64,000 nt of DNA, taken from contig NZ_SMKZ01000014.1 of the NCBI RefSeq assembly GCF_004349065.1, forward strand, positions 62,001-126,000. The letters run 5' to 3'. The translations under genes and the position numbers were made by a program. The first letter of the stretch is position 1. Every line of letters begins with the position of its first letter. This DNA comes from Jiangella asiatica. GTDB lineage: Bacteria > Actinomycetota > Actinomycetes > Jiangellales > Jiangellaceae. Below are positions 53,421 to 63,219 of the stretch, piece after piece. The notes under the pieces are model-generated. The model saw nothing but the letters and a program-made list of their open reading frames with translations. It was not told the DNA's origin and did no database searches.

Positions 53421-54386
53421 CTACCGTGGTGCCTGGCCGCCGCGGACCCGGGTGATCTCGTAGAGGGCAACCCCCGCGGCCACACCCGCGTTCAGCGACT
53501 CGACGCTGCTGACGATGGGGATGCGGACCACGAGGTCGCACGTATCGGTGACGATGCGCGACATGCCGGAGGCCTCGGACCCGACCACCAGACACAGCGG
53601 CCGATCGAGTACCTCGGCGTCGACGAGATCGGTGCGGCCGGCACTGTCCAGGCCGACCACGAACAGCCCGGCGTCCTGGTAGGCGCGCAGCGTCCGGGCG
53701 AGGTTGGTGGCCCGCGCCACCGGGACCCGGGCGGCCGCGCCGGCCGACGTCTTCCACGCCCCGGCGGTCATGCCGGCGCTGCGCCGCTCGGGCACGACGA
53801 CGCCATGCGCACCGAACGCGGCCGCCGAGCGCACGACGGCGCCGAGGTTGCGCGGGTCGGTGACGCCGTCGAGGGCGACGACCAGCGGCAGCTCGCCCGC
53901 CTCGTGCGCGGCCTCGACGAGGTCTGCGGGTTCCGCATACTCGTACGGCGGCAGCGCCAGCGCGAGGCCCTGGTGAACAGCGCCACCGGTGACGCGGTCG
54001 AGCTCCGAGCGGGGCGCCTCGAGCAGGGGCAGCCCGCGCTCGGTGGCGATCTTGAGCACCTCGCGGACGCGGTCGTCGCTGTCGATGCGCTCGGCCACAT
54101 AGAGAGCCTTGACCGGGACGTGCGCCCGCAGCGCCTCGACGACGGCGTTGCGCCCGGCCACCGTCTCCGCCGCGCCCGGCTTCCCGGGCGCACCACGTCG
54201 AGGCGCCGAAGCCTTCTCCGCCTTCTTCGCTCGCCGGGCGGCGGGATGACTCGGGCGGTCCTCCGCGCGCGGCGTCGGGCCCTTGCCCTCGAGGCCCTTG
54301 CGCCGCTGCCCGCCGGAGCCGACGACCATGCCCTTCTTGGTGCCGGACTTGCGCATGGCGCCGCGGCGCTGGGAGTTGCCGGCCAT
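53421..54386 (-). CDS. rlmB: 23S rRNA 2'-O-ribose methyltransferase RlmB type
   Basis: The 321-residue protein has a long basic N-terminal extension (about 75 residues, Lys/Arg/Pro-rich), then the SpoU substrate domain (VAGRNAVVEALRAHVPVKAL) and the knot domain with DGVTDPRNLGAVVRSA, CLVVGSEASGMS and IPIVSSVESLNAGVAAGVAL. It matches the RlmB group that methylates 23S rRNA G2251. The ATG overlaps the cysS stop by one base (TGATG), as in many actinobacteria, so the genes are coupled. Confidence 0.93.
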   Translation of the reverse strand: MAGNSQRRGAMRKSGTKKGMVVGSGGQRRKGLEGKGPTPRAEDRPSHPAARRAKKAEKASAPRRGAPGKPGAAETVAGRNAVVEALRAHVPVKALYVAERIDSDDRVREVLKIATERGLPLLEAPRSELDRVTGGAVHQGLALALPPYEYAEPADLVEAAHEAGELPLVVALDGVTDPRNLGAVVRSAAAFGAHGVVVPERRSAGMTAGAWKTSAGAAARVPVARATNLARTLRAYQDAGLFVVGLDSAGRTDLVDAEVLDRPLCLVVGSEASGMSRIVTDTCDLVVRIPIVSSVESLNAGVAAGVALYEITRVRGGQAPR

Positions 54387-55834
54387 CAGCGTCCATCCGT
54401 TCGGTCCGGAGCGGTGTCAGCCAGCTCCCAGCGAGTGCCGTCGGGGTTGTCCTCGACCACGATGCCGGCCGCCTTCAGCCGGTCGCGCAGCAGGTCGGCG
54501 GTGGCGAAGTCCTTGTTCTCGCGGGCCTGCTGCCGCTGCTCGATCACCGCCTGCACCAGGGCTTCGACGACGCCGCGCAGCCGGTCGCCGGAGGCGCCGA
54601 CGGTGTCCAGGCCCACCCACGGCTCGGACAACGGGTCCAGGCCGAGCACCCCGAGCATGGCCCGAACCGATGCGAGGTTGGCCCGTAGCTCCACACGCTC
54701 ACCGGCGGCGAGCAGCGTGTTGCCCTCGCGTACGGTGTCGAACAGCACCGCCAGGGCCTGCGGCACCGAGACGTCGTCGTCCATGGCCGCCCGGAACGCC
54801 GCCGGCACATCGGGTGCCGGCGCGACGTTGGTGGTGACGCCGGACGCGCGCACGACGTAGCCCTCGATGCGCCGGAACGCCGCTGCCGCCTCCTCCAGCG
54901 CGCCCTCGGAGAACTCGATGTGGCTGCGGTAGTGCGGCGCGACGAGGTAGTAGCGCAGCTCGATGGGCCGCACCCGCTGGACGACGTCGGCCACGAGCAT
55001 GGAGTTGCCCAGCGACTTGCTCATCTTCTCGCCCGAGGTGGTGACCCAGGCGTTGTGCATCCAGAACCGCGCGAACGGCTGCCCGGCCGCGCGGGACTGG
55101 GCCAGCTCGTTCTCGTGGTGCGGGAAGCGCAGGTCGATGCCGCCGCCGTGGATGTCGAACTCCGTGCCGAGGTACTTCACGGCCATCGCCGAGCACTCCA
55201 AGTGCCAGCCCGGGCGGCCGCGGCCGAACGGGGTGGGCCAGGAGGCGGTCTCGGGCTCCCCCGGCTTGTGGCCCTTCCACAGCGCGAAGTCGCGCGGATC
55301 GCGCTTGCCGCGCGGGTCGGCGTCGGCGGCCGGCTCCATCTCGTCGACCTTCTGCCCGGACAGCTCGCCGTAGGAGGGCCAGGAGCGCACGTCGAAGTAG
55401 ACGTCGCCGGACTCGTCGTGCGCCGCATAGGCGTGCCCGCGGTCGATCAGCACCTGCATGAGCTCGACCATCTCCGGGATGTGGCCGGTGGCCCGCGGTT
55501 GGTACGTGGCCGGCAGGCAGCCCAGCACCTCGTACGCCGCGTCGAGGGCGCGCTCGTTCTCGTACGCCCACGCCCACCACGGCCGCCCGGCCTCGGCGGA
55601 CTTCACCAGGATCTTGTCCTCGATGTCGGTGACGTTGGCGACGATGGTGACCTCGGAGCCGTTGTGCTCGAACCACCGGCGCAGCACGTCGAACACCACT
55701 TCCTTGCGGATGTGACCGATGTGCGGCGGTCCCTGCACGGTCAGCCCACAGTGGTAGATCCCGACCTTGCCCGGGACGACCGGGACGAAGTCGCGGATCT
55801 CACTGCTGGCGCTGTCGTACAGACGAAGACTCAC
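54386..55834 (-). CDS. cysS: Cysteinyl-tRNA synthetase
   Basis: The 482-residue class I synthetase charges tRNA-Cys. The zinc Cys and first motif lie in [20 protein letters not shown] (HIGH variant), [14 protein letters not shown] supplies the other zinc ligands, and [11 protein letters not shown] is the KMSKS loop. The DALR domain and C-terminal helical tail complete the normal length. The GTG at 55834 begins the conserved start [15 protein letters not shown]. It heads an operon with rlmB and probably the two genes after it. In relatives it usually follows ispF directly; here about 5.7 kb separates them. Confidence 0.96.
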   Translation of the reverse strand: MSLRLYDSASSEIRDFVPVVPGKVGIYHCGLTVQGPPHIGHIRKEVVFDVLRRWFEHNGSEVTIVANVTDIEDKILVKSAEAGRPWWAWAYENERALDAAYEVLGCLPATYQPRATGHIPEMVELMQVLIDRGHAYAAHDESGDVYFDVRSWPSYGELSGQKVDEMEPAADADPRGKRDPRDFALWKGHKPGEPETASWPTPFGRGRPGWHLECSAMAVKYLGTEFDIHGGGIDLRFPHHENELAQSRAAGQPFARFWMHNAWVTTSGEKMSKSLGNSMLVADVVQRVRPIELRYYLVAPHYRSHIEFSEGALEEAAAAFRRIEGYVVRASGVTTNVAPAPDVPAAFRAAMDDDVSVPQALAVLFDTVREGNTLLAAGERVELRANLASVRAMLGVLGLDPLSEPWVGLDTVGASGDRLRGVVEALVQAVIEQRQQARENKDFATADLLRDRLKAAGIVVEDNPDGTRWELADTAPDRTDGR

Positions 55835-55948
55835 CGGACAAGGGTAGCCACTTCGGCACACCCCGGGAGCCCGAGGCCGTACACACCTCGCACCAATGCG
55901 GCCGAGTTCGGTGTCCGGGCCCTCGATGGGGGACAATGGCAACTGACC

Positions 55949-56728
55949 ATGACCGCTGAACACACCACCCCGACGCCGCCGACGGAGCAGGCCCTCGTGA
56001 TCGAGACCGATCGCCCCGCCCGCCGGCGCGACAGACCGTGGTGGGTCCCGTCGGTACCGGCCGGGCTCGGCGCCGCCGCTCTGCTCGGGCTCATGACCTG
56101 GCAAGTTCTGGTCCGAGGGCCGTTCATCGCGTGGGACTGGGACGTCCACGTCTACGTCGACGCCCGCCAGCCCGAGGGCCTGGTGAGGTCGCTGCTGGAC
56201 GCACTGGCCAGTCTCGGCGGTCAGCGGCTGTACACGCTGCCCATCATCGCCACCGTCGGGCTCTACGTGGCCTACCGGCAGCGCCGGCTGCGCCCGCTCA
56301 TCGCGATCGCGGCCGGCCTGGCCACGGTGCTGTTCGTCGGATACTGGATCAAGTTCGGCCTGGGCCGGACGCCGCCGGCCAGCGGCCAGGACGTCCTGCA
56401 CGGCGTGGGCCAGGCGTTCCCCTCCGGTCACACCGCCAACGCCACCCTCACCTGGTTCCTGCTGGTCGTCGTGTTGTTCGGGGCCCAGGGGCTCAAGCCC
56501 GATCCGGTGCGGTTCCGCCGCTACCTGTGGCTGGCCCTGGCCGGCGTCATCGTCACCGGCGGCCTCATGACCACGCTCGACTACCACTGGCTCAGCGACA
56601 TCCCCGGCGGCTGGGTGCTGGGCCTGCTGGCGCTGATGGTGTCGGTGACGGTGCTGCGCGCGCCCGCAGTGTGGCCGTTCCGGCCGGTCGGCGACCGCGG
56701 CCGGGGCTGGCCGTCGCGCCACGACTAG
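55949..56728 (+). CDS. PAP2-family membrane phosphatase
   Basis: The 259-residue protein has about six helices and the acid phosphatase signature: [22 protein letters not shown] and the final motif [15 protein letters not shown], whose His is the expected nucleophile. The family removes phosphate from lipids such as phosphatidate, phosphatidylglycerophosphate or undecaprenyl pyrophosphate; the substrate is undecided. ATG 55949 precedes a short polar head. It is divergent from cysS and its stop lies two bases from the convergent aldo/keto reductase. Confidence 0.9.
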   Translation: MTAEHTTPTPPTEQALVIETDRPARRRDRPWWVPSVPAGLGAAALLGLMTWQVLVRGPFIAWDWDVHVYVDARQPEGLVRSLLDALASLGGQRLYTLPIIATVGLYVAYRQRRLRPLIAIAAGLATVLFVGYWIKFGLGRTPPASGQDVLHGVGQAFPSGHTANATLTWFLLVVVLFGAQGLKPDPVRFRRYLWLALAGVIVTGGLMTTLDYHWLSDIPGGWVLGLLALMVSVTVLRAPAVWPFRPVGDRGRGWPSRHD

Positions 56729-56730
56729 CG

Positions 56731-57723
56731 TCACCGGCGGACGCGGGCGCCCCGTTCGTCGTCCAGGAGCGGCTCCTCGTCAGGTATCAGACCCCGCCGC
56801 GCCAGCGACTCCCACAGCGCCGACGGGACGGGCTCGGCCAGCCGGGCCGCGTTCTCGGCAACCTCCGCCGGCGACCTCATGCCCACCACCGCCGAGCTCA
56901 CCAGCGGATGCCGCAGCGGGAAGCGCAGTGCCGCCCGCGGCAGGTCGACGCCATGGCCGGCGCAGACGGCGGCCAGCTCGCGGGCGCGCCGCAGCACCGG
57001 CGGCGGAACCGCACCGTACTCGTAGGTGGCGTCGGGGCCCGGCTCCGCCGTGGCGAGCAGGCCCGAGTTGAAGACCGCGGCCGCCACGACGCCAACCCGG
57101 CGCTCCGCGCACGCCGGGAACAGCGCGTCCTGGGCGGGCTGCTCCAGCAGCGTGTAGCGGCCGGCGACCATGACGGCGTCGAGGTCACCCTCGCGGACCA
57201 GCCGAGCCAGCGCCGCAGCGTCCTTGGAGCCGACGCCGACGGCGCGCACGGCACCCTCCGCGCGCAGTTCGGCCAGCGCGGGGAGCGCCGTCGCCATCGC
57301 CTCGTCCATCCGATCCTCGGGATCGTGCAGGTAGAGCAGGTCGACGCGGTCGAGTCCGAGCCGCTGGAGGCTCTCGTCGAGGCTGCGCCGGATGCCGTCG
57401 CGGCTGAGGTCCCAGAGCCGGCGGTGGCTGGCCGGGACGGCGAACCGCCCTTCGTCGTCGCTCCCCGCGGCTCCGTCGACAGGCACGAGCAGCCGGCCGG
57501 CCTTCGTCGACAGGACGTAGGAGTCGCGGTCGCGGCCGGCGAGCGCGGCGCCCAGCAGCCGCTCGGACCGGCCCAGCCCGTAGTGCGGCGCGGTGTCGAA
57601 GTAGCGGATGCCGGCGGCCCAGGCCGCGTCGACGGTGGCCGCCGCGGTGTCGTCGTCGACGGCGCTGTACAGGCCCGCGATGGGCGCCGCGCCGAAGCCG
57701 AGCCGGCTGAGGGCTAGGTCCAC
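56731..57723 (-). CDS. Aldo/keto reductase, L-fucose dehydrogenase-like
   Basis: The 330-residue barrel protein has [18 protein letters not shown] at the start, the catalytic Asp/Tyr pair in [20 protein letters not shown], a Lys in [10 protein letters not shown] and the His-like position in [10 protein letters not shown]. This matches the D-threo-aldose 1-dehydrogenase/L-fucose dehydrogenase subgroup. It overlaps the L-fuconate dehydratase gene by ten bases, which makes oxidation of L-fucose to its lactone a reasonable role. The GTG at 57723 is the start. Confidence 0.88.
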   Translation of the reverse strand: MDLALSRLGFGAAPIAGLYSAVDDDTAAATVDAAWAAGIRYFDTAPHYGLGRSERLLGAALAGRDRDSYVLSTKAGRLLVPVDGAAGSDDEGRFAVPASHRRLWDLSRDGIRRSLDESLQRLGLDRVDLLYLHDPEDRMDEAMATALPALAELRAEGAVRAVGVGSKDAAALARLVREGDLDAVMVAGRYTLLEQPAQDALFPACAERRVGVVAAAVFNSGLLATAEPGPDATYEYGAVPPPVLRRARELAAVCAGHGVDLPRAALRFPLRHPLVSSAVVGMRSPAEVAENAARLAEPVPSALWESLARRGLIPDEEPLLDDERGARVRR

Positions 57724-59006
57724 ACCGCACCGTCCGGGAACCGGTGCGCCGCCACCGACGGCGCGAGGATCTCGGTGCTGGCGCCGGACAGCTCGGGCGC
57801 AAGGTAGCGGCCGCGCTCGATGCGGACCGGGTCGGCGAAGTGCTCGTGCAGGTGGTCGACGTACTCGATGACGCGGTCCGTGGTGGTGCCACTGACCGCG
57901 ACGTAGTCGAACATCGCCAGGTGCTGGACCGCTTCACACAGTCCGACGCCGCCGGCGTGCGGGCAGACCGGGACGCCGAACTTCGCCGCCAGCAGCAGGA
58001 TGGCGATGTTCTCGTTGACGCCGGCGACGCGGGTCGCGTCGATCTGCACGAACCCGGTGCCGCGCGCCTGCAGCAGCTGCTTGAACACCACCCGGTTGGC
58101 GATGTGCTCACCGGTGGCCACCCGGATCGGCGCGATGCGCTCGGCGATCGCGGCGTGGCCCAGCACGTCGTCGGGGCTGGTCGGCTCCTCGACCCACCAG
58201 GGGTCGAACGGCGCGAGCTCCTTGACCCAGCGCACCGCCTCGTCGACGTCCCAGCGCTGGTTGGCGTCGATGGCGATGCGCACGTCCGGGCCGCAGATCT
58301 CGCGGGCGATGCCCAGCCGCCGCACGTCGTCGTCGAGGTCGCCGCCGACCTTGAGCTTGATCTGGGTGAAGCCGTCGGCGATGGCCTCCCGGGTCAGCCG
58401 GGCGAGCTTGACGTCGTCGTAGCCCAGCCAGCCGGGCGTGGTGGTGTAGCCCGGGTAGCCGTTTTCGAGCAGGTCGGCGGTGCGCTGCGCCCGTCCGGGC
58501 TCGGCGGCTCGGAGCAGCTCCAGGGCCTCGGCCGGGTCGAGGGCGTCGGTGAGGTACCGGAAGTCGACCAGGCCGACGATCTCGTCCGGTGAAAGCTCCG
58601 ACAACAGCCTCCACAGGGGCTTGCCCTCGCGCCGGGCCCGCAGGTCCCACAGCGCGTTGACCACGGCGCCGACCGCCATGTGCATGACGCCCTTCTCAGG
58701 GCCGAGCCAGCGCAGCTGTGAGTCGTGGACCAGCCGCCGCCACGTGTCGCCGAGGTCGGCCAGCATCGGTTCGACCTCGCGGCCCACGATGAACGGCCGC
58801 AGCGCCTCGATGGCCGCTACCTGCACGTCGTTGCCGCGACCGATGGTGAAGACGAACCCGTGGCCATCCGGGCCGTCGTCGTCGGTGCCCAGGACCGTGT
58901 AGGCCGCGGAGTAGTCCGGGTCCGGGTTCATCGCGTCGGACCCGTCCAGGAACCGCGAGGTCGGAAAGCGCAGGTCGAAGGTCTCGAGTGCGGTGATCTG
59001 GCTCAT
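57714..59006 (-). CDS. L-fuconate dehydratase (enolase superfamily)
   Basis: The 430-residue enzyme dehydrates L-fuconate to 2-keto-3-deoxy-L-fuconate. It has the mandelate-racemase-group elements: Lys in [12 protein letters not shown] near 216, metal ligands in [10 protein letters not shown] and [11 protein letters not shown], and the acid/base His in [13 protein letters not shown]. Long segments such as DFRYLTDAL and [20 protein letters not shown] match characterised fuconate dehydratases. ATG 59006 has a pyrimidine-poor GAGAAGGG upstream. It is in an operon with the aldo/keto reductase and is divergent from a dehydrogenase of the same pathway. Confidence 0.93.
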   Translation of the reverse strand: MSQITALETFDLRFPTSRFLDGSDAMNPDPDYSAAYTVLGTDDDGPDGHGFVFTIGRGNDVQVAAIEALRPFIVGREVEPMLADLGDTWRRLVHDSQLRWLGPEKGVMHMAVGAVVNALWDLRARREGKPLWRLLSELSPDEIVGLVDFRYLTDALDPAEALELLRAAEPGRAQRTADLLENGYPGYTTTPGWLGYDDVKLARLTREAIADGFTQIKLKVGGDLDDDVRRLGIAREICGPDVRIAIDANQRWDVDEAVRWVKELAPFDPWWVEEPTSPDDVLGHAAIAERIAPIRVATGEHIANRVVFKQLLQARGTGFVQIDATRVAGVNENIAILLLAAKFGVPVCPHAGGVGLCEAVQHLAMFDYVAVSGTTTDRVIEYVDHLHEHFADPVRIERGRYLAPELSGASTEILAPSVAAHRFPDGAVWT

Positions 59007-59039
59007 GGCAGCCCTTCTCCACGCGGCGCGTGCGGCAGA

Positions 59040-59050
59040 ACATCCGATGT
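59040..59050. promoter_or_regulatory. Candidate operator 1 of the fucose genes
   Basis: ACATCCGATGT is followed by ATG and lies 33 bp ahead of the dehydratase start. It is almost the same as the site at 59104 and the pair sits in the divergent promoter region. Confidence 0.5.
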
Positions 59051-59103
59051 ATGTGGGCCCAGTGTGCCACGAATCGTCGCCCGTCCCCCAGATGCGGGCC
59101 ATG

Positions 59104-59114
59104 ACATAGGATGT
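59104..59114. promoter_or_regulatory. Candidate operator 2 of the fucose genes
   Basis: ACATAGGATGT is a near copy of the 59040 site, centred 64 bp away. TAGGAT inside it could be the -10 box of the dehydrogenase gene, so a bound repressor would block that promoter. Confidence 0.5.
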
Positions 59115-59152
59115 ATCGCGCCAAAGTGCGAGCCCAAGAATCGGAGGGGACC

Positions 59153-59899
59153 ATGAGTGACTTCGACGGTCTGGCGGCGGTGGTCACCGGAGGCGCCTCC
59201 GGTATTGGCCTGGCCACCGCGACCCTGCTGGCCCGATCGGGCGCCGGGGTCGCCGTGCTCGACCGCTCCACCGACGGCGTCCCCGACTCTCTGGTGGCGC
59301 TGGAGTGCGACGTCACCGACGACGACACCGTCCGCGCCGCGATCGACCAGGCCGCGGACCGCCTGGGCGGCCTGGACGTCGTCGTCAACAACGCCGGCAT
59401 CGGCGCGCAGGGCACCGTCGAGGCCAACGACGACGACGAATGGCACCGCGTCTTCGACGTCAACGTCGTCGGCATGGTCCGGGTGGCGCGCGCGGCACTG
59501 CCCTGGCTGCGCCGGTCGTCACACGCCGCCATCGTCAACGTCTGCTCCGTCGCCGCGACCGCCGGCCTGCCGAACCGCGCCCTCTACAGCGCCACGAAGG
59601 GCGCCGTGCTGTCGTTGACCCAGGCCATGGCCGCCGACCACATCGCCGAAGGCATCCGCGTCAATTGCGTCAACCCCGGAACCGCCGACACCCCATGGGT
59701 GCAACGGCTGCTCGACGCCGCGCCCGACCCCGCCGCCGAACGTGCCGCACTCGAGGCCCGCCAGCCCACCGGCCGCCTGGTACCGCCGGACGACGTAGCC
59801 GCCGCCATCGCCTACCTCGCCGGACCCGCCTCGGGGTCGGTCACCGGCACCTCCCTCGCCGTCGACGGTGGCATGCAGGGCCTGCGACTGCGCAAGTAG
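59153..59899 (+). CDS. Short-chain dehydrogenase, probably of the L-fucose pathway
   Basis: The 248-residue Rossmann protein has [18 protein letters not shown] as the cofactor loop, NNAGIG, the catalytic YSATK (Tyr and Lys) and the serine in [26 protein letters not shown] in the C-terminal part resembles 2-keto-3-deoxy-L-fuconate 4-dehydrogenases and related L-fucose enzymes. ATG 59153 has GGAGGGG upstream. Its divergence from fuconate dehydratase and the shared operator pair support a role in the non-phosphorylated L-fucose route; exact substrate order is inference. No hydrolase for the final diketo acid is present. Confidence 0.85.
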   Translation: MSDFDGLAAVVTGGASGIGLATATLLARSGAGVAVLDRSTDGVPDSLVALECDVTDDDTVRAAIDQAADRLGGLDVVVNNAGIGAQGTVEANDDDEWHRVFDVNVVGMVRVARAALPWLRRSSHAAIVNVCSVAATAGLPNRALYSATKGAVLSLTQAMAADHIAEGIRVNCVNPGTADTPWVQRLLDAAPDPAAERAALEARQPTGRLVPPDDVAAAIAYLAGPASGSVTGTSLAVDGGMQGLRLRK

Positions 59900-59978
59900 T
59901 GAGCTCGATCGTCGTGGTGACGCCGGGCTCGAAGAACGCCAGGGGGCGGCGGCGACCACTGCCGCGTCGCGCCGTGGG

Positions 59979-60806
59979 TCAGGGCTTCCGGCGATCGAGC
60001 GTCGCCCGGACCGCCTGTTCCAGCGTGGTCGTCGCACGGCCGAGCAGCAGCTCCAGGTCGGGAGTCGCGGTGCCGAACTGATCGTGGCGCAACAGCGGCA
60101 GGATGAACCCCATCGGCCCGGCCTCCTCGTCGGCGATCTCGCGGTGGCGCACCGGCCGGCCAGTCACCGCGGACAGCGTGTCGGCCAGCTCGGGGTACGT
60201 CCAGCCCGGTCCGCGCAGCTCGTAGACAGCGTTCTCGTGGCCGCTGCCGGTCAGCACGGTGGCCGCTGCGTGTGCCAGGTCTCCGATCGTCGCGGTGACC
60301 AGCGGGTGCCCGATGGCCGGTGCCGTCAGCTCACCGCTGTCCACCGCGGTCGCGAGCGTCTCGGGCACCAACAGCTCCTCGGTATAGAAGGTGTTGCGCA
60401 GGAAGGTGTGAGTGAGCCCGGCGTCGCGGATCGCTCGCTCGGTGGTGGTGTGGTCGGCGAGGAAGCTCTGGCCGTCCTCGGCCGTGATCGCGCTGGTGTA
60501 CACGACATGACCGACTCCGGTGGCGGCCGCGGCGTCCACGATGGCGCGGTGCTGGCGCAGGCGCACGCCAGGCGTGGTGTCGGAGGCGGACACGAACAGC
60601 AGCGTGTCCGCGTCGGCGAAGGCCTTCTCGAGGCTGGCCGGGTCATCGTAGTCGCCGGGTCGGACGTCGACACCGCGCTCGGCGAGCGCTGCCGCCTTGG
60701 CGGGGTCGCGGGCGACGACGGCTATCTCATCGGCGGGCCGCCGGCCGAGCACGTCGTTTGTGACGACGGAGCCGAACCGTCCGGTGGCGCCGGTGACAAC
60801 GATCAT
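59979..60806 (-). CDS. NmrA/QorB-type NAD(P)H:quinone oxidoreductase
   Basis: The 275-residue atypical short-chain dehydrogenase starts MIVVTGATGRFGSVVTNDVL (nucleotide loop) and contains ADTLLFVSASD, VYTSAITAEDGQSFLADH and LRNTFYTEELL. These blocks match QorB (YtfG) quinone reductases and NmrA-like sensors. It is divergent from an HxlR regulator, the typical ytfG-ytfH-like arrangement, so quinone or thiol-reactive electrophile stress is the likely inducer. Confidence 0.9.
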   Translation of the reverse strand: MIVVTGATGRFGSVVTNDVLGRRPADEIAVVARDPAKAAALAERGVDVRPGDYDDPASLEKAFADADTLLFVSASDTTPGVRLRQHRAIVDAAAATGVGHVVYTSAITAEDGQSFLADHTTTERAIRDAGLTHTFLRNTFYTEELLVPETLATAVDSGELTAPAIGHPLVTATIGDLAHAAATVLTGSGHENAVYELRGPGWTYPELADTLSAVTGRPVRHREIADEEAGPMGFILPLLRHDQFGTATPDLELLLGRATTTLEQAVRATLDRRKP

Positions 60807-60871
60807 CAGTGGTTCCCGTCCTTGATGGTGTGACTGTTGACGGAACCGAAATTAAGCTGGAAGCTAACTCC

Positions 60872-60887
60872 GGGTAAGTACGTACCC
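60872..60887. promoter_or_regulatory. Candidate HxlR operator
   Basis: GGGTAAGTACGTACCC is a 16-bp palindrome with one mismatched pair inside the 104-bp gap between the quinone reductase and the HxlR gene. The GTAC-rich centre suits HxlR-type sites. Confidence 0.6.
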
Positions 60888-60910
60888 TGAGGTAACCATC
60901 GGAGGCAGAC

Positions 60911-61321
60911 GTGAGCATCCAGGTCAGCGATCGTCCGGCTGTCCCCGAGAGTGACGTATTCGACACCAACTGCCCGTCACGCGGCGTGCTGGAGCACGTG
61001 ACCAGCCGGTGGGGGGTGCTCGTCCTGGCCGCGCTGTCCGAGGGCCCCATGCGCTTCAGCGAGCTGCACCGGCGCATCGGCGGAGTCAGCCAGAAGATGC
61101 TCGCGCAGACCCTGCGCACGCTCGCGGCCGACGGATTCCTCCATCGAGAGGTCACGCCGGCCACGCCGCCCCAGGTGTCGTACCGCCTCACCGAGCTCGG
61201 GAGGGAGGTCACCCGGCACGTCGTCGGCCTCGTCGGCTGGATCGAGCGGAAGGTGCCCGAGATCCTCGAAGCCCGGTCGACCTACGAGACCAGCATCAGC
61301 AGGGATTCCGCCACCACCTGA
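60911..61321 (+). CDS. HxlR-family transcriptional regulator
   Basis: The 136-residue winged-helix protein has NCPSRGVLEHVTSRWGVLVL at the start, MRFSELHRRIGGVSQKMLAQ as recognition helices and a wing around FLHREVTPATPPQVSYRLT. A Cys in the N-terminal NCPS context is the redox-sensing position in QorR/YodB relatives of this family. It probably represses the divergent QorB-like gene and is released by quinones or oxidants. A fragment of an antiporter gene follows on the same strand. Confidence 0.92.
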   Translation: MSIQVSDRPAVPESDVFDTNCPSRGVLEHVTSRWGVLVLAALSEGPMRFSELHRRIGGVSQKMLAQTLRTLAADGFLHREVTPATPPQVSYRLTELGREVTRHVVGLVGWIERKVPEILEARSTYETSISRDSATT

Positions 61322-61360
61322 CCGACACCGAGGGGACCGCCATCATGGCGGCACCGGTGC

Positions 61361-61579
61361 GTGGTCATCACCCAGATCGCGCAGGACGTGGGAGCTCTGA
61401 CGGCGGGCATGGCCAGCGCCCTGGTCGGAGCCGGCGTGCTGTCGGTGCTGGTGTTCCCCACCATCGCGCTGCGGCTGCAGGACCAGGAGGTGAGCGGCAT
61501 GTGTGCCGGCGGCGTCAGCCGGCGGCTGGGAGCACGAGCGCGGACGCCAGAGCCGCCAGACCCTCGCCCCGGCCGGTGA
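61361..61579 (+). pseudogene. C-terminal remnant of a cation:proton antiporter
   Basis: A 72-codon frame opens with VVITQIAQDVGALTAGMASA and LVGAGVLSVLVFPTIALRLQ, the last two helices of CPA2/Kef-type antiporters. It then continues into a tail that overlaps the ispF 3' end. The first helices and any ribosome site are absent, so this is a deletion remnant. It suggests that the stretch between the HxlR gene and ispF once held a full antiporter gene. Confidence 0.6.
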
Positions 61580-61994
61580 GGCCGAGCCCGTCGGTGGTGG
61601 TGCCGCTGACGGAGACCGGCGCGCCGATGGCCTGCGACAGTGCCGTCTGCGCCTCCGCCCGCCGGGTGCCGATCTTCGGTCGGACCCCGACGACCTGAAC
61701 CGACGCGTTGCCGATCTCGAACGACGCCGCCCGAACCAGCCGGGCTGTCTCGGCCAGCAGCGCGACCCCGGACGCCCCGGACCACTCGGGCCGGTCCGTG
61801 CCGAACACGGCCCCGAGGTCACCGAGCCCGGCCGCCGACAGCAGCGCGTCACAGACGGCGTGTGCGGCGACGTCGCCGTCGGAGTGGCCCACGCAGCCGG
61901 CCGGCTCGTCGGGCCAGTACAGGCCGGCGATCCAGCACGGCCGCCCGGTCTCGAGCCGGTGCACGTCGGTGCCGACGCCCACGCGCGGCGTCAC
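61515..61994 (-). CDS. ispF: 2-C-methyl-D-erythritol 2,4-cyclodiphosphate synthase
   Basis: The 159-residue MEP-pathway enzyme forms the cyclodiphosphate intermediate of isoprenoid synthesis. GVGTDVHRL holds the zinc Asp and His, [17 protein letters not shown] the next His and the substrate loop, and [18 protein letters not shown] the C-terminal CDP-binding loop. It overlaps ispD by four bases (GTGA). The normal gene order carD-ispD-ispF is kept, but the following cysS has been separated. Confidence 0.95.
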   Translation of the reverse strand: MTPRVGVGTDVHRLETGRPCWIAGLYWPDEPAGCVGHSDGDVAAHAVCDALLSAAGLGDLGAVFGTDRPEWSGASGVALLAETARLVRAASFEIGNASVQVVGVRPKIGTRRAEAQTALSQAIGAPVSVSGTTTDGLGLTGRGEGLAALASALVLPAAG

Positions 61995-62677
61995 AGCGCG
62001 GCCTTGGCGGCCAGGACAGCCTCGGCGAGCAGCAGGTCCATCGGCTGCGTGATCTTGAAGGCGTCCGGATGCCCGGGCACGACGTACACCGGCAGCCCGA
62101 GCCGCTCGACCAAGCCGGCGTCGTCGGAGGCCGGGGGGTCCGCGGAGCCGGCGCTCGCGGGGCCGGCCGCGGCATGGGCGCGCTCGAGCACCGAGCGGCG
62201 GAAGCCCTGCGGAGTCTGGACGGCGCGCAGTGCCTCGCGGTCTGGGGTGGCGATGACGCGGCCGCCGTCGTCGACCTGTTTCACGGTGTCGACGACGGCG
62301 AGGCCCGGCACCACGGCGTCGTGTCGGGCGGCGACGGCGTCGACGACGGCGTCGAAGAGCTCGGGCGGCGCGAGACACCGGGCCGCGTCGTGCACCAGCA
62401 CCACGTCGACCGAGCCGGGCAGCGCGCGAAGCCCCAGAAGCACCGACTCCTGCCGGGTGGCGCCACCGGCGACCACCCGCGTGGCGCCGTCGAGCGCTGG
62501 GTCGTTCTCGAGCCCGGCCGGCACGACGGCGACGACGTCGTGGGCTCGGGAGCGGGCCAGTGCCCGCAGCGCGTACTCCACCAGCGGGCGGCCGGCGAGT
62601 TCGGCGAACGCCTTCGGGCGGTCACCACCCAGCCGCTCACCACGACCGGCGGCAACCAGGATGCACGCAACCGTCAC
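61991..62677 (-). CDS. ispD: 2-C-methyl-D-erythritol 4-phosphate cytidylyltransferase
   Basis: The 228-residue nucleotidyltransferase joins CTP to MEP in the isoprenoid pathway. [21 protein letters not shown] is the CTP loop with the catalytic Arg and Lys, [13 protein letters not shown] carries the metal Asp, and [19 protein letters not shown] and [16 protein letters not shown] are conserved C-terminal blocks. It follows carD by 27 bp and overlaps ispF, forming one operon. Confidence 0.95.
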   Translation of the reverse strand: MTVACILVAAGRGERLGGDRPKAFAELAGRPLVEYALRALARSRAHDVVAVVPAGLENDPALDGATRVVAGGATRQESVLLGLRALPGSVDVVLVHDAARCLAPPELFDAVVDAVAARHDAVVPGLAVVDTVKQVDDGGRVIATPDREALRAVQTPQGFRRSVLERAHAAAGPASAGSADPPASDDAGLVERLGLPVYVVPGHPDAFKITQPMDLLLAEAVLAAKAAL

Positions 62678-62704
62678 GGCACGATTGTGCCCGACCGGCG
62701 TGCG

Positions 62705-63187
62705 TCAGCCCGCGAGGACCTCGTCGAGCAGCGTCTCGGCCTTGTCCTCGTTGGTGTTCTCCGCCAGCGCCAGCTCGGAGACCAGCACCTGGCGCGCCTT
62801 GGCGAGCATCCGCTTCTCACCCGCGGACAGGCCGCGGTCGCGCTCGCGGCGCCACAGGTCGCGCACGACCTCGGCGACCTTGATGACATCGCCGGAGGCG
62901 AGCTTCTCCAGATTGGCCTTGTAACGGCGCGACCAGTTGGTCGGCTCCTCGGTGTGCGGCATGCGCAGCACCTCGAAGACCCGATCCAGCCCCTCCTGGT
63001 TGACCACGTCACGCACACCGACAAGATCAACGTTGTCCGCCGGAACACGAACGGTCAGATCACCCTGGGTGACCTTCAGGACGAGGTACTGGCGCTCCTC
63101 TCCTTTGATGACACGGGACTCGATCGCTTCAATGAGCGCAGCCCCGTGATGGGGGTAGACAACCGTCTCGCCGACCTTGAAAGTCAT
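62705..63187 (-). CDS. carD: CarD-family RNA polymerase-binding regulator
   Basis: The 160-residue protein has the RNA-polymerase-interacting N-domain ([20 protein letters not shown] to [15 protein letters not shown]) and the helical DNA-binding C-domain ([20 protein letters not shown], with the conserved Trp that wedges into the promoter). In mycobacteria CarD stabilises open complexes and is essential. ATG 63187 has AGGGGACAGGAA upstream. On the minus strand TATCAT at 63214-63219 is a plausible -10 box. It precedes ispD in the usual order. Confidence 0.95.
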   Translation of the reverse strand: MTFKVGETVVYPHHGAALIEAIESRVIKGEERQYLVLKVTQGDLTVRVPADNVDLVGVRDVVNQEGLDRVFEVLRMPHTEEPTNWSRRYKANLEKLASGDVIKVAEVVRDLWRRERDRGLSAGEKRMLAKARQVLVSELALAENTNEDKAETLLDEVLAG

Positions 63188-63213
63188 GTGTTCCTGTCCC
63201 CTTTCCCCTATGG

Positions 63214-63219
63214 ATGATA
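63214..63219 (-). promoter_or_regulatory. -10 hexamer of carD
   Basis: TATCAT on the minus strand lies 26 bp ahead of the ATG. TCTGAC (63235-63240) is a weak -35 with 15-bp spacing. The rest of the 315-bp gap has only a GCGCCCGT/ACGGGCGC hairpin near 63302-63321. Confidence 0.45.
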
